NCBI GenBank assembly: GCA_001940645.1
Contig: MDVS01000087.1
Location: forward strand, 1 to 34,812
Source of the DNA: Candidatus Heimdallarchaeota archaeon LC_3
GTDB lineage: Archaea; Asgardarchaeota; Heimdallarchaeia; Hodarchaeales; LC-3
Reading direction: 5' to 3'
DNA: 34,812 nucleotides
In this document: piece after piece, positions 1 to 8,189 of the stretch
How positions within the stretch are numbered: position 1 is the stretch's first letter
Layout of the letters: every line of letters begins with the position of its first letter
Notes under the pieces: model-generated
Told to the model about the DNA's origin: nothing
What the model saw: only the letters and a program-made list of their open reading frames with translations
Database searches by the model: none
Program-made: the position numbers and the translations under genes

Positions 1-345
1 AACTTGTTTTTGGATATTCTGATAATTACAGTTATAAATGTCATATATTTAGGATCTTTTTTCTTTTTTATATCAGTAGCAACAAATAAGCCAGTTATTT
101 GGGGATTACTAATCGGATTCTCTGATCAAATATTGTTGGGAACTCTATTTCCAGATTTACTAGGAGCTTACTCATTATCTTATCATATAAAAGCAATTGG
201 CTACGATTTAATAGGAAATATTGGTGATTTTTCTTCTTTTAATCCTTTTATGAGAGTTCAGGATAGTTATTTTGTTGTATTTGCATTAATAATTGTTTTT
301 GTTGGAGGAACTCTTTATTTAGTTCGAAAAAAGGAACTTAAATAA
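1..345 (+). CDS. C-terminal part of a multi-pass membrane protein, probable ABC-2 type permease (5' truncated)
   Basis: The frame is open from the first base of the window, so the gene starts outside it. About 114 residues are visible. They hold two or three hydrophobic segments: one at the very start (roughly residues 1-25), one after 'NKPVIWGLL', and a last one near the end ('FALIIVFVGGTLYL') followed by a short basic tail 'VRKKELK'. Ending on a membrane helix plus a tail of the K/R-K-E-L type, with a soluble loop before it, is typical of ABC-2 permeases that partner an ATPase. The partner gene would lie to the left. The family call is an inference from this pattern only; other polytopic proteins could look the same. 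Confidence 0.5.
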   Translation, partial: NLFLDILIITVINVIYLGSFFFFISVATNKPVIWGLLIGFSDQILLGTLFPDLLGAYSLSYHIKAIGYDLIGNIGDFSSFNPFMRVQDSYFVVFALIIVFVGGTLYLVRKKELK

Positions 346-353
346 AATTCAAA

Positions 354-441
354 TTAAAGATATTCTTCTTTTAAGATAAAAAATTCACTCGCTATTTGTT
401 TAAAACCAATATTAATATATAAAACTTTCATTTCTTCAGAA
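354..441 (-). pseudogene. Possible remnant of a GNAT acetyltransferase C-terminus
   Basis: On the minus strand the residues 'NSEEMKVLYINIGFKQIA', ending 'ILKEEYL' and a stop, resemble the last alpha-helix and beta-strands of a GNAT enzyme (pattern N..A..LY...GFK). Upstream of the Asn the same frame only runs antisense into the plus-strand acetyltransferase that begins at 444, so no N-terminal GNAT domain is present. I read it as the stump of a gene cut off when the present neighbour arrived. It is very short, and chance similarity is possible. Confidence 0.3.
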
Positions 442-443
442 TT

Positions 444-1052
444 ATGAAAATTGACAAAGTTGGAGAATATAGCTGGAAAGGAATCTCTAAGGATGCAAAA
501 TCTTTTGAGATTCGCTTGCGTGAATCCAAAGATGATAATCAATTTCAGAATTTTATTTCGGCCTTACCATTAGATGCAGCTTATCCTAAAAAAATTATCC
601 TGTCAGAATCAGATACTAGACCTGGAGAGTTTAGATTTAGTAAAAACCATTTTATTGTTGAATTTGATAATAAGATTATTGGTGCGTTATCCTTTCATCC
701 TGGTAGTGAACATGATTATCATTTTAGGCATGGAATTCGTGTTCATATCAATATTTTACCTTTATTTGTTCATATGGGGTTTGGAAATGCTTTATTAAAC
801 GTTTTTGAGCAGTATGCAAGAGAAGAGATGTTTTATAGAATTTCTACAGGAACTATAGCAACGAATATTGCTGCTATCAAATTATTTCTGAAAAATGGAT
901 TTCAAATAGAAGGAAGAACAAAACGTGCACTAAAATTACGTTTTAAAAACCAAAACGAAGAATTAAAAGGAAAAAATGAAATATTTGTCGATGCAATCCT
1001 CTTAGGAAAATGGATTGGACCAGATATTAAAGATTATGAACATCAATTTTAG
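444..1052 (+). CDS. GNAT-family N-acetyltransferase
   Basis: A 202-residue protein with the GNAT layout. The central strand 'IIGALSFHPG' is followed by 'INILPLFVHMGFGNALLNVFEQYA', where the acetyl-CoA pyrophosphate-binding loop of motif A sits as 'HMGFGNALL' (a variant of Q/RxxGxG/A). The C-terminal 'TNIAAIKLFLKNGFQIEGRTKRAL' fits motif B (N..A...Y/F...GF...G). The acyl acceptor cannot be told from sequence. A 'GR.KRA' end after the GF motif is common in RimJ/L-like protein acetyltransferases, but the match is weak. The gene overlaps the convergent RidA gene by 4 nt. The ATG at 444 has no clear Shine-Dalgarno sequence. Confidence 0.75.
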   Translation: MKIDKVGEYSWKGISKDAKSFEIRLRESKDDNQFQNFISALPLDAAYPKKIILSESDTRPGEFRFSKNHFIVEFDNKIIGALSFHPGSEHDYHFRHGIRVHINILPLFVHMGFGNALLNVFEQYAREEMFYRISTGTIATNIAAIKLFLKNGFQIEGRTKRALKLRFKNQNEELKGKNEIFVDAILLGKWIGPDIKDYEHQF

Positions 1053-1438
1053 CTTATAGTAGCGATCATATCTATTTCAATTTTGGCTCCTTTTGGTAAT
1101 GCTAAAGCAACAGTAGCTCTTGCTGGATAAATTTTTTCATTCAGAAGAAACGATCCATAGATTTTATTAACGGTTAGAAAATCATTCATGTCTGCTAAAA
1201 ATATTGTTGTTTTTATAACATTGTCAAAAGAAATATTTTGAGATTTTAAAATCGCCTCTAAATTCCTCATCACTAATTCAGTTTGGGATTCAATATCAGA
1301 ATCTGGATCAAACTCGCCATTTTTTGGATTAATAGCAATTTGACCAGATATAAATAAAAATCCGTTACTTATTACAGCCTGAGAATACGGGCCTATCGCT
1401 TTTGGAGCTAATTCAGTAAAAATTATTTTTTTGTCCAT
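1049..1438 (-). CDS. ridA: RidA/YjgF/YER057c-family enamine/imine deaminase
   Basis: At 129 aa this is exactly the family size. Hallmarks are 'AIGPYSQAV' near the N-terminus, 'FISGQIAINP', 'Q...V..NLEAIL' and the C-terminal signature 'YPARATVALALPKGAKIEIDMIA', in which the conserved Arg contacts the substrate carboxylate. RidA proteins form trimers and hydrolyse reactive 2-aminoacrylate and related enamines made by PLP enzymes, in the cytoplasm. An 'aaggt' ribosome-binding sequence lies about 6 nt before the ATG. It is convergent with the GNAT gene and lies 46 nt after the last ABC-ATPase gene of the operon to its right, so it could be the final cistron of that minus-strand unit, though it has its own ribosome-binding site. 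Confidence 0.93.
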   Translation of the reverse strand: MDKKIIFTELAPKAIGPYSQAVISNGFLFISGQIAINPKNGEFDPDSDIESQTELVMRNLEAILKSQNISFDNVIKTTIFLADMNDFLTVNKIYGSFLLNEKIYPARATVALALPKGAKIEIDMIATIS

Positions 1439-1483
1439 TTTCTTTACCTTATCATACTTTTGTTGATGTTTTAATAATCAAAT

Positions 1484-2215
1484 TCATTCTTCATTCTTTA
1501 TCAAATCATCAGGAGTGATTTCAAGTGAAATAACTTCATGAGAGTCTATTAAATTGCCGTCTTCTAACCAACATATTGAATTTGCACGATCTACAATTTT
1601 GAGATCATGAGTAGCATTTATAATTGTTATTCCTAGTTCTAAATTAAGTTTTTTCAACAAATCGATAATTTGATAACCAGATTTTAGATCTAAATTGGCT
1701 GTGGGTTCATCAGACAATAGTAAAACCGGTTCTTTAATTAATTCACGGGCTATTATTAATCTTTGTTGCTGGCCTCCCGAAAGTTGTGAAGGCTTATGGT
1801 ATAATCTATCCTCAAGACCAACGGATCTCATAGCTTCTTTTCCTTTTTCCAGTCTTTTTTGCCTTGGTGAACCCTGAAATACTAGAGGCAAAGTAACATT
1901 TTTTAAAGCACTTAGAGAAGGGATCAGAAAAAAATGTTGAAATATATATCCTATCTTAAAAGCCCGCAAAAAATCATAATTCACTTTTTTATTTATAGGG
2001 AATATGATTTGATTTTCAAAAACAATTTCACCTGATGAAGGAATATCCAAAGATCCACATAAATTAAGAAGTGTGCTTTTCCCAGAACCAGATGCTCCTA
2101 GGATTGCAATAAATTCTCCCTTTTTAATTTCAAGTGAGATCCCTTTTAATGCATGAATTTTCTCTTCCCCAACGGAATACGTTTTGCCAACTTTATGTAA
2201 TTCCATTAATGACAT
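1484..2215 (-). CDS. ABC transporter ATP-binding protein, LolD/MacB type
   Basis: A complete 243-residue nucleotide-binding domain. Walker A 'GASGSGKST' lies at residues 40-48, the signature 'LSGGQQQR' near 145, Walker B plus D-loop 'LLLSDEPTANLD' just after, and the H-loop 'ATHD' near 205. The 'GEEKIHALKGISLEIKKGEF' start and the Q-loop region 'IGYIFQHFFLIPSLSALKNV' are typical of the LolCDE/MacB exporter group, whose ATPases drive FtsX-type permeases. It is the last gene of the unit, 17 nt downstream of a second ATPase of the same type, so the two may form a heterodimer on one permease. The C-terminal tail 'ISLEITPDDLIKNEE' goes beyond the usual domain end. Confidence 0.93.
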   Translation of the reverse strand: MSLMELHKVGKTYSVGEEKIHALKGISLEIKKGEFIAILGASGSGKSTLLNLCGSLDIPSSGEIVFENQIIFPINKKVNYDFLRAFKIGYIFQHFFLIPSLSALKNVTLPLVFQGSPRQKRLEKGKEAMRSVGLEDRLYHKPSQLSGGQQQRLIIARELIKEPVLLLSDEPTANLDLKSGYQIIDLLKKLNLELGITIINATHDLKIVDRANSICWLEDGNLIDSHEVISLEITPDDLIKNEE

Positions 2216-2232
2216 CGAATGACTCCTGTACC

Positions 2233-2946
2233 TTAAGATATCTTTATTTCATCAATATTTATATATTCTTTAGGATTTTCTAATTCTCCGTCGTTTAAGT
2301 ACTGAATTTTGTCTGCCATTTCTGCAACTCTTCTGTCGTGAGTAACAACAATTAAAAATGCTGAATTTTTAATGGTTTCATTTCTTAATAGATCTATAAT
2401 AATCTTTCCTGTTTTACTGTCGAGGTTACCGGTTGGTTCATCGGCAATAATTACTTTAGGTTTATTTACTAATGCACGTGCTATTGCTACCCTTTGTTGT
2501 TGTCCACCTGAAAGTTTATTAACACTGAGATATAACTTATCTTGAATGCCTATATCTTTAACTACCTCTACAACTAATTTCTTCCTCGTTTCTCTCGGAG
2601 TGCCTTTAATGATTAACGGAAATTCAATGTTTTCAAAAACGTTAAATATTTTTAAATTATAAAAATCCTGAAAAACAAATCCGATATAATTATTTCTTAA
2701 TCTTGCAAGATCTTTAGATTTTAAGGAAGAAATTTCAAAATTATCCCAAAAAATGTTTCCAATACTAGGTTGCTCTATTCCTCCACTAATTTTGAATAAA
2801 GTTGATTTACCAGATCCTGATGGTCCCATTAGAGCCCAAAACCCTTTATTTGGAAAACTCATTGTTACATTTTTCAATGCTTTTACAATATTGTTTCCGA
2901 GATAATAATTTTTTGATATATTTATGAGATCTATGGAAGATTCCAT
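2233..2946 (-). CDS. ABC transporter ATP-binding protein, LolD/MacB type (second copy)
   Basis: 237 aa with Walker A 'GPSGSGKST' at residues 41-49, Q-loop '[11 protein letters not shown]', signature 'LSGGQQQR', Walker B/D-loop '[12 protein letters not shown]' and H-loop 'VTHD'. Every catalytic motif is intact, so it should hydrolyse ATP. It follows the FtsX-like permease gene by 23 nt and precedes the other ATPase by 17 nt, all on the minus strand. The two ATPases are clearly different in sequence, so this is not a recent duplication. The transported substrate cannot be told. Confidence 0.93.
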   Translation of the reverse strand: MESSIDLINISKNYYLGNNIVKALKNVTMSFPNKGFWALMGPSGSGKSTLFKISGGIEQPSIGNIFWDNFEISSLKSKDLARLRNNYIGFVFQDFYNLKIFNVFENIEFPLIIKGTPRETRKKLVVEVVKDIGIQDKLYLSVNKLSGGQQQRVAIARALVNKPKVIIADEPTGNLDSKTGKIIIDLLRNETIKNSAFLIVVTHDRRVAEMADKIQYLNDGELENPKEYINIDEIKIS

Positions 2947-2969
2947 TGTTGTAACCTTTTTTTACATTT

Positions 2970-3644
2970 TTAGATTTGAAAGGATAAGGTTTCTACTATT
3001 TTGTATCTACTTCCTTTGAATAATGCTGGTATACTGCTAAGAAGGGTAATAATTAGTGAGAGGAAAATTAATGTTAATAAAATAATTGGATAAATATCAA
3101 AGAAATTTCTTGAAAATATATCTAAAACATTGTTAATTGTTGTATCTGGTAATGAAAGTAAGAATATAGCAAAAAAACCTAATATTGATCCTACAAATCC
3201 ACCAATTATGCTTATAATAAACAATTCAAAAGCAAAAAGGTAAATAATTTGAAATGATGAGCAGCCTGATGTTCTCAACGTTCCAATTTCAAATAATCTC
3301 TCAAAAATTGATAACATTACTGAATTTCCAACACTAATAAACCCTATGAGTAAAGAAATTAACGATAACCAATATTGATACTCTTTTAATAAGATTATGT
3401 CAGTTTCTTCTGGGGAAAATTCTTGAATTTTGAATAAAAGTAAGATATTTGCTAATAAAGTAATGCTCAATGCAATTCCAAATATTAAAATAAAAGATCT
3501 CATTTTTCTATTCAGCAAATTATGGATAGAAATATTGCTTATAGATAACAAAGAATAAGATGTCGTTTTTTTTGTTATTTTATTGCTACGATTCAATATA
3601 AACTTTTCCACTAACTCATTAGAAATTTTGATATTTTTATCCAA
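2970..3644 (-). CDS. Minimal FtsX-like ABC permease
   Basis: 224 aa. A basic amphipathic N-terminus ('NLLNRKMRSF') leads into a first membrane helix 'FILIFGIALSITLLANILLLF'. A short loop of about 25 residues follows, then three more membrane segments. Between helices 2 and 3 sits 'SIFERLFEIGTLRTSGCSSFQI', the cytoplasmic coupling element of FtsX/MacB/LolC permeases (usually ERxxEIGxLRAxGxS). The large extracytoplasmic domain that normally separates helices 1 and 2 is missing, so this is a minimal version. Two ATPases follow at once. The start overlaps the upstream gene by 34 nt, so the true N-terminus may be later or the two genes may be read jointly. Confidence 0.75.
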   Translation of the reverse strand: MDKNIKISNELVEKFILNRSNKITKKTTSYSLLSISNISIHNLLNRKMRSFILIFGIALSITLLANILLLFKIQEFSPEETDIILLKEYQYWLSLISLLIGFISVGNSVMLSIFERLFEIGTLRTSGCSSFQIIYLFAFELFIISIIGGFVGSILGFFAIFLLSLPDTTINNVLDIFSRNFFDIYPIILLTLIFLSLIITLLSSIPALFKGSRYKIVETLSFQI

Positions 3645-3955
3645 TCAACTCTATTCTGGACTATTTCTACTAAATGTTTTTTTAAAATTGAATATTTAGG
3701 ATCATTGGATGAATTTATGTTAAAAGAAACGAAAGTTGGATAAAATTTAGCTTTTAAAAATGAAACCGAATTATCAACATTGCGTCTAAATTTGATATAT
3801 CCTAATTCTCTTATTGAACAAGATTCATTTTGGCAAAAAATATCTATTTCTTCAGTGATTCCTTTTAAAATAACTAATTTATAGTTCATTGAAGAATCTA
3901 TCTCTTTAGTGCATATACAACTTATTTTGCTTGATTTTGATAATGACATTTTCAT
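3611..3955 (-). CDS. Small Cys-containing protein of unknown function in the ABC operon
   Basis: 114 aa, not recognised. It has four cysteines in two pairs, 'CICTKE' near residue 14 and 'CQNESCSIRELGYIKF' near residue 41, a spacing that could hold zinc or form disulfides. The rest is predicted alpha/beta: 'LKAKFYPTFVSFNI', then a basic helix 'YSILKKHLVEIVQNRVDWIKI'. There is no signal peptide or membrane segment. Its ATG overlaps the stop of the aminotransferase gene by 4 nt, and its end overlaps the permease start by 34 nt, so it is tightly coupled to both. It might be an accessory or regulator of the transporter, or the N-terminal part of a permease split by a frameshift. Confidence 0.55.
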   Translation of the reverse strand: MKMSLSKSSKISCICTKEIDSSMNYKLVILKGITEEIDIFCQNESCSIRELGYIKFRRNVDNSVSFLKAKFYPTFVSFNINSSNDPKYSILKKHLVEIVQNRVDWIKISKFLMS

Positions 3956-5106
3956 TTTTCACTTAATATGTCCTTTAGTGATTTTATTACATGATTCAAT
4001 TGTTTTTCGGTTAACCCTGGGTGACAAGGAATTTCAAAATGACTTTTTGCAATGTTTTCAGTCACTGGTAGAGAAATTTCACTATAGTTTGGATATTTTA
4101 TTCCTGCTATCGCCCAACGCCAATTTTTTATGTTTTTGTATGCTGGTTGAGTATATGTAGGGGAATTATATATTGTTCTTGAATTAATTCCTTTTTCTTT
4201 TAATTTCTTTATTACTTCCGAGGGATTTGTCTTATTATCTTTTAAATAGGGCGCGCATATATAATTTCCATGTGTAAAATTATCAGGATATACTTGAAAT
4301 TGAAGTTCAAGATCTCTAAACTCACTAGTATATTTATTGAAGTTGAATGATCGCTTTTCTAAAAATGAAGGAAGTTTTTTTAGTTGTTCTATTGCAATTG
4401 CTGCAGCAAAGTCCGACCCTCTAAAATTATAACCAACCCTAAAATGAGCATAACCTCCAAAGCTGTCTGCTGATCTTCCATGGTTTTTAATTGAACGACA
4501 TTTTTCAGCTATTGCATCACTATCAGTAACAACCATACCCCCTTCACCTGATATCATATTTTTTGTTGCATAAAAAGAGAAACACCCGACATCCCCAAAA
4601 CTTCCAACATGTTTACCATTAATTTTACCACCATGAGCTTGAGCACTGTCTTCTATTATCAGTAAATCATGTTTTTCAGCGATTTCTTTTATTTCAATCA
4701 TATCGGAAGGTAAGCCAAAAATATGAACCGGCATAATAGCTTTAGTATTTGGGGAAATGCTCTCTTCAATTTTTTTTGGATCAATATTAAATGATAAAGG
4801 ATCGATATCAACAAATTTAGGTATAGCACCAATAAATAAAATTGAATTACTTGATGCAATAAATGTAAATGCTGTTGTCAAAATTTCAGAACCAGGTTTA
4901 ATTTCTAAGGCTTCTAATGCTAAATGAAGAGCCATAGTTCCGTTTGAGGTGAAAATTGCATGTTTTACACCAACATATTCAGAAAATTTTTCTTCAAGAG
5001 TTCGACTTTTCTCTCCTTCAGCTAAATGTCCTGATTTCAAGACCTCCATAACTGCATTATATTCATTATCATTTAATTGTGGCTGAACGACATTTATCGG
5101 ATCCAT
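3952..5106 (-). CDS. DegT/DnrJ/EryC1/StrS-family PLP aminotransferase
   Basis: 384 aa, full family length. The PLP lysine is K182 in 'CFSFYATKNMISGEGGMV'; the Asp that pairs with the pyridine nitrogen is D153 in 'IIEDSAQAHG'. 'TSNGTMALHLALEAL' and 'TTAFTFIASSNSILFIGA' are also classic. These enzymes transfer an amino group from Glu/Gln to a keto-sugar nucleotide, typically for amino sugars of glycans or surface polymers. It is the first gene of an operon with the Cys protein and the ABC exporter, which suggests that the sugar product is linked to something exported. No sugar dehydratase is nearby, so the substrate is not known. Confidence 0.92.
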   Translation of the reverse strand: MDPINVVQPQLNDNEYNAVMEVLKSGHLAEGEKSRTLEEKFSEYVGVKHAIFTSNGTMALHLALEALEIKPGSEILTTAFTFIASSNSILFIGAIPKFVDIDPLSFNIDPKKIEESISPNTKAIMPVHIFGLPSDMIEIKEIAEKHDLLIIEDSAQAHGGKINGKHVGSFGDVGCFSFYATKNMISGEGGMVVTDSDAIAEKCRSIKNHGRSADSFGGYAHFRVGYNFRGSDFAAAIAIEQLKKLPSFLEKRSFNFNKYTSEFRDLELQFQVYPDNFTHGNYICAPYLKDNKTNPSEVIKKLKEKGINSRTIYNSPTYTQPAYKNIKNWRWAIAGIKYPNYSEISLPVTENIAKSHFEIPCHPGLTEKQLNHVIKSLKDILSEK

Positions 5107-5268
5107 TACTAAATCACATATTTTGATATATCATTACCTAGATAAAAATACGATTAAACATCTCGATACAAGAGATACAAATAGAAAAAATTGTATAAGG
5201 AAAGAGAAGTTTAAGGAGATATAAATTTTTTTAAGAAAAGGACCAATATTTAATAATACCCCGCCGTT

Positions 5269-7470
5269 TCAATAATACTCAGCCGTAGGGGCTTCAATTT
5301 TTAGTTGAGTTTGCTTTAATTTCTGTTTTTGTTGAGTAACTTTGTCTAAAGCATTCTTAAAATGATCATATGTTAAAGAAGATTCTTCTAACATAGCATT
5401 TTCTTCTTCTTCAGAAAGATTCTTTTCAATGCCATCTGGATACTTGTTTAGAAATTCTCTAATCGCAGATATAGTTGCTTCAGAAACAATTGCCTCTATG
5501 TCAGCACCTGAAAAACCTTCAGTTAATTTTGCTAGTTCGCTAATATTTGTATCATCAGCTATGTCCTTTCCTTTTAAATGCACAGAAAATATCTCTGCTC
5601 TCTCACTTTCTTCGGGTAATGGTATCTCGATAATTTTATCGAACCTTCCAGGTCTTAATAGGGCTGGATCTATTAAATCTGCCCTATTTGTTGCAGCAAT
5701 TATCATTACACCATGCAATTCTTCTAAACCATCGAGTTCTGTAAGTAATTGGGAAATTACCCTTTCGGTTACGTGTGAATCAGACATTGCACCCCGTGTT
5801 GGTGTAATAGTTTCTATTTCATCAAAGAAAACGATACAAGGAGCAGCTTGCCTGGCTTTTCTAAATATTTCTCTCACTGCTTTTTCTGATTCACCAACCC
5901 ATTTGCTTAAAAACTCAGGTCCTTTTACACTAATAAAATTTGCTTGGCTTTCATTAGCAACAGCCTTAGCAATGAGAGTTTTACCAGAACCAGGAGCACC
6001 GAACAATAAAACTCCTTTAGGCTGTTTAGCTTTCATTTTTCGAAATAATTTTCCATATTTAATAGGCCATTCAACAATTTCACGCAATTGCTCCTTTATG
6101 GATTTCAATCCGCCTATATCATCCCAAGTTATGTTAGGGATTTCAACGAATACTTCTCTTAGAGCAGATGGTGCCACTTCTGCTAAGGCTTTTGAAAAGT
6201 CATTCTGATCAATCACAATTTTTTCTAAAGTTGTCGCTGGAATACTTTCCTGTTCTAGATCTATTTCAGGTAGAATCCTTCTTAAAGCATTCATAGCAGC
6301 TTCTTTGGCTAATGCTTGTAAGTCTGCTCCAACAAAACCATGTGTAATCGATGCAATCTCTTCAAGGATCACATCATCGTCTAAAGGCATTCCTCTTGAA
6401 TGAACAGTAATAATTTCCAATCGTGCTTCCCGATTTGGAATTCCAATTTCGATCTCTCTATCAAATCTCCCTCCTCTTCTCAAAGCAGGATCAAGGGCAT
6501 TTGGTCTGTTTGTTGCTCCAATAATAACAACTTGGCCTCTTCCTTCTAATCCATCCATGAGAGCTAAAAGTTGAGCAACTACACGTCTTTCTACTTCACC
6601 AGTTACTTCTTCTCTTTTAGGAGCAATTGAATCGATTTCATCAATAAAAATAATACTTGGTGCATTCTTTTCTGCATCTCGGAAAATTTCACGCAGTTTT
6701 TTCTCAGATTCCCCATAGAATTTGCTCATTATTTCAGGACCACTTAATGAAATAAAATTGCTATCAGTTTCGTTAGCAACTGCTTTTGCAAGTAGTGTTT
6801 TTCCAGTTCCAGGAGGACCGTGTAACAACACACCTTTCGGTGCTTCAATACCTAGGCGCTCAAACAATTCAGGATGTTTCATCGGAAGTTCAATCATTTC
6901 CCGAACTTTTCTAATTTCCTCGTGAAGTCCTCCTATGTCCTCATACGTAATTTTTGGTAAACGAGAATCTGTTGTGACTTTGTCACTAATCTCAATTGTG
7001 GTGGTATCTCTAACTAAAATTGCTTCTGCTTTTGGAATGTGTCCTGTAACCATTAAAACAATTTTTCTTCCCATAATAGGGATTTCAATATAATCACCAG
7101 CAGTTAGAACCCTGTTTTCTAGAATTCTCCTCAAATATGCTTCTCCACCTTGGATACGAAGTGGATCTGTTGGTGAAAATGATATTTTTGTAGCATCTTT
7201 TGCTTCAATTCTTTTTATCTTAACTTTGTCATCAATTGAAACTTCTGCATTTCTTCTAGTTGCGCCATCAATTCTGATAATACCTTTTCCTTTGTCATCT
7301 GGATATCCATGCCAAGACTTTGCAGCAGTCTTCTTATCAGGGGAGCTTATCTCAACAATATCCCCAGTAGAAATACCTAAAGATTTTGCGACTTCTGGAT
7401 CTAATCTGCAGATTCCGCGACCTACATCTTGTTGTCGGGCCTCAGCAATCTTCACTTCAGTTTCTTCCAT
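5269..7470 (-). CDS. Cdc48/VCP-like double AAA+ ATPase
   Basis: 733 aa. The N-domain (about 1-170) has a double-psi beta-barrel start ('[24 protein letters not shown]') and a 4-fold barrel with 'RDTTTIEI'. The D1 AAA module has Walker A 'GPPGTGKT' at 218-225 and Walker B 'IIFIDEID' at 273-280; D2 has Walker A 'GAPGSGKT' at 491-498 and Walker B 'IVFFDEIE' near 546. Arginine-finger regions 'RGGRFD' and 'RPGRFD' are present. It should form a hexamer that unfolds proteins, feeding the proteasome or taking apart complexes. The C-terminus ends 'AEYY', with the penultimate Tyr of the HbYX proteasome-docking motif but Glu in the hydrophobic position. A strong 'aaggaga' ribosome-binding site lies just before the ATG. 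It is likely transcribed alone. Confidence 0.97.
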   Translation of the reverse strand: MEETEVKIAEARQQDVGRGICRLDPEVAKSLGISTGDIVEISSPDKKTAAKSWHGYPDDKGKGIIRIDGATRRNAEVSIDDKVKIKRIEAKDATKISFSPTDPLRIQGGEAYLRRILENRVLTAGDYIEIPIMGRKIVLMVTGHIPKAEAILVRDTTTIEISDKVTTDSRLPKITYEDIGGLHEEIRKVREMIELPMKHPELFERLGIEAPKGVLLHGPPGTGKTLLAKAVANETDSNFISLSGPEIMSKFYGESEKKLREIFRDAEKNAPSIIFIDEIDSIAPKREEVTGEVERRVVAQLLALMDGLEGRGQVVIIGATNRPNALDPALRRGGRFDREIEIGIPNREARLEIITVHSRGMPLDDDVILEEIASITHGFVGADLQALAKEAAMNALRRILPEIDLEQESIPATTLEKIVIDQNDFSKALAEVAPSALREVFVEIPNITWDDIGGLKSIKEQLREIVEWPIKYGKLFRKMKAKQPKGVLLFGAPGSGKTLIAKAVANESQANFISVKGPEFLSKWVGESEKAVREIFRKARQAAPCIVFFDEIETITPTRGAMSDSHVTERVISQLLTELDGLEELHGVMIIAATNRADLIDPALLRPGRFDKIIEIPLPEESERAEIFSVHLKGKDIADDTNISELAKLTEGFSGADIEAIVSEATISAIREFLNKYPDGIEKNLSEEEENAMLEESSLTYDHFKNALDKVTQQKQKLKQTQLKIEAPTAEYY

Positions 7471-8189
7471 ATAAATCTCCTTCTTAACAATTTATTAATT
7501 TTCTAGGCGACATTAAAAAGGTCTTAATTTCTGTTTTTCTATTAATTTCAAACTTGAATAATGAATCTAAAATTGATTTTCTTTGTTAGGCAACTTTGTT
7601 CTAAAGAATTATTATTTTTCAAATCCTAATTTAAAATATAATTTCTCTTATTTTAATATTTAGTTAATAACTAAAGTACTAAATAACAAGGTATAATTTT
7701 AAACTTAGACCACAGAAAAATGAAAGTAAGTTATTAGATAAAATGACTGACTTTCTTAAAAATAAAAAAAATAATTGAAATTTTATAATTTAAGTTCCTT
7801 ACTAGTCATCGAATTACATTTAAATAAGAAAATAATTAATAAATGTTGTGTCATTCGAATTTTTTTTGCAAATTTATAGATAATATCCAAATTTTCTCTC
7901 AATAGTTATTTAATATCGAAAAATATCAAATTTATTAAACATGGTCTATTTATAATTGCTTACTACAATACTGTTGAAGTCATTTATAATTAATACTGTG
8001 ATGTGATAAAATAATTAATTTAATTTATTAATTCAAATTCATTAAGTACAGTTAATTTTAAGAACAATTTTGTTCTTAAAATTAACTTAATGATATTAAA
8101 TTTCTTTAATATGTTCTAAAACTGTAAAATAATATCAAATTTCTATAATCTCGTTTTTTTCTAAAAAAATTTTGTCTAGAGGAAATCTC
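7471..8189. other. 0.7-kb AT-rich divergent intergenic region
   Basis: This spacer lies between the divergent Cdc48 and DHH genes and should hold both promoters. I see no credible coding frame; the longest small frames, such as one starting at 7561, are about 20 codons. It contains the perfect inverted repeat at 8051-8086 and several copies of an 'atatcaaattt'-like word (near 7923, 8093 as 'atattaaattt', and 8133). Such copies could be regulator sites or chance in very AT-rich DNA. Confidence 0.6.
8051..8086. repeat. Perfect 17-bp inverted repeat with 2-nt spacer
   Basis: The left arm gttaattttaagaacaa (8051-8067) is followed by 'tt' and its exact reverse complement (8070-8086). Outer flanks continue the symmetry: 'cattaa' at 8040-8045 and 'ttaatg' at 8087-8092, with a 5-nt bulge on the left. 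It lies about 105 nt upstream of the DHH gene start. It is not followed by a T-run, so a terminator is less likely than a protein-binding site or a hairpin in a 5' leader. Confidence 0.85.

Noticed and set aside
5429..6208. Long plus-strand frame inside the Cdc48 gene
   Set aside because: It is exactly antisense to conserved AAA domain codons; the coding signal lies on the minus strand.
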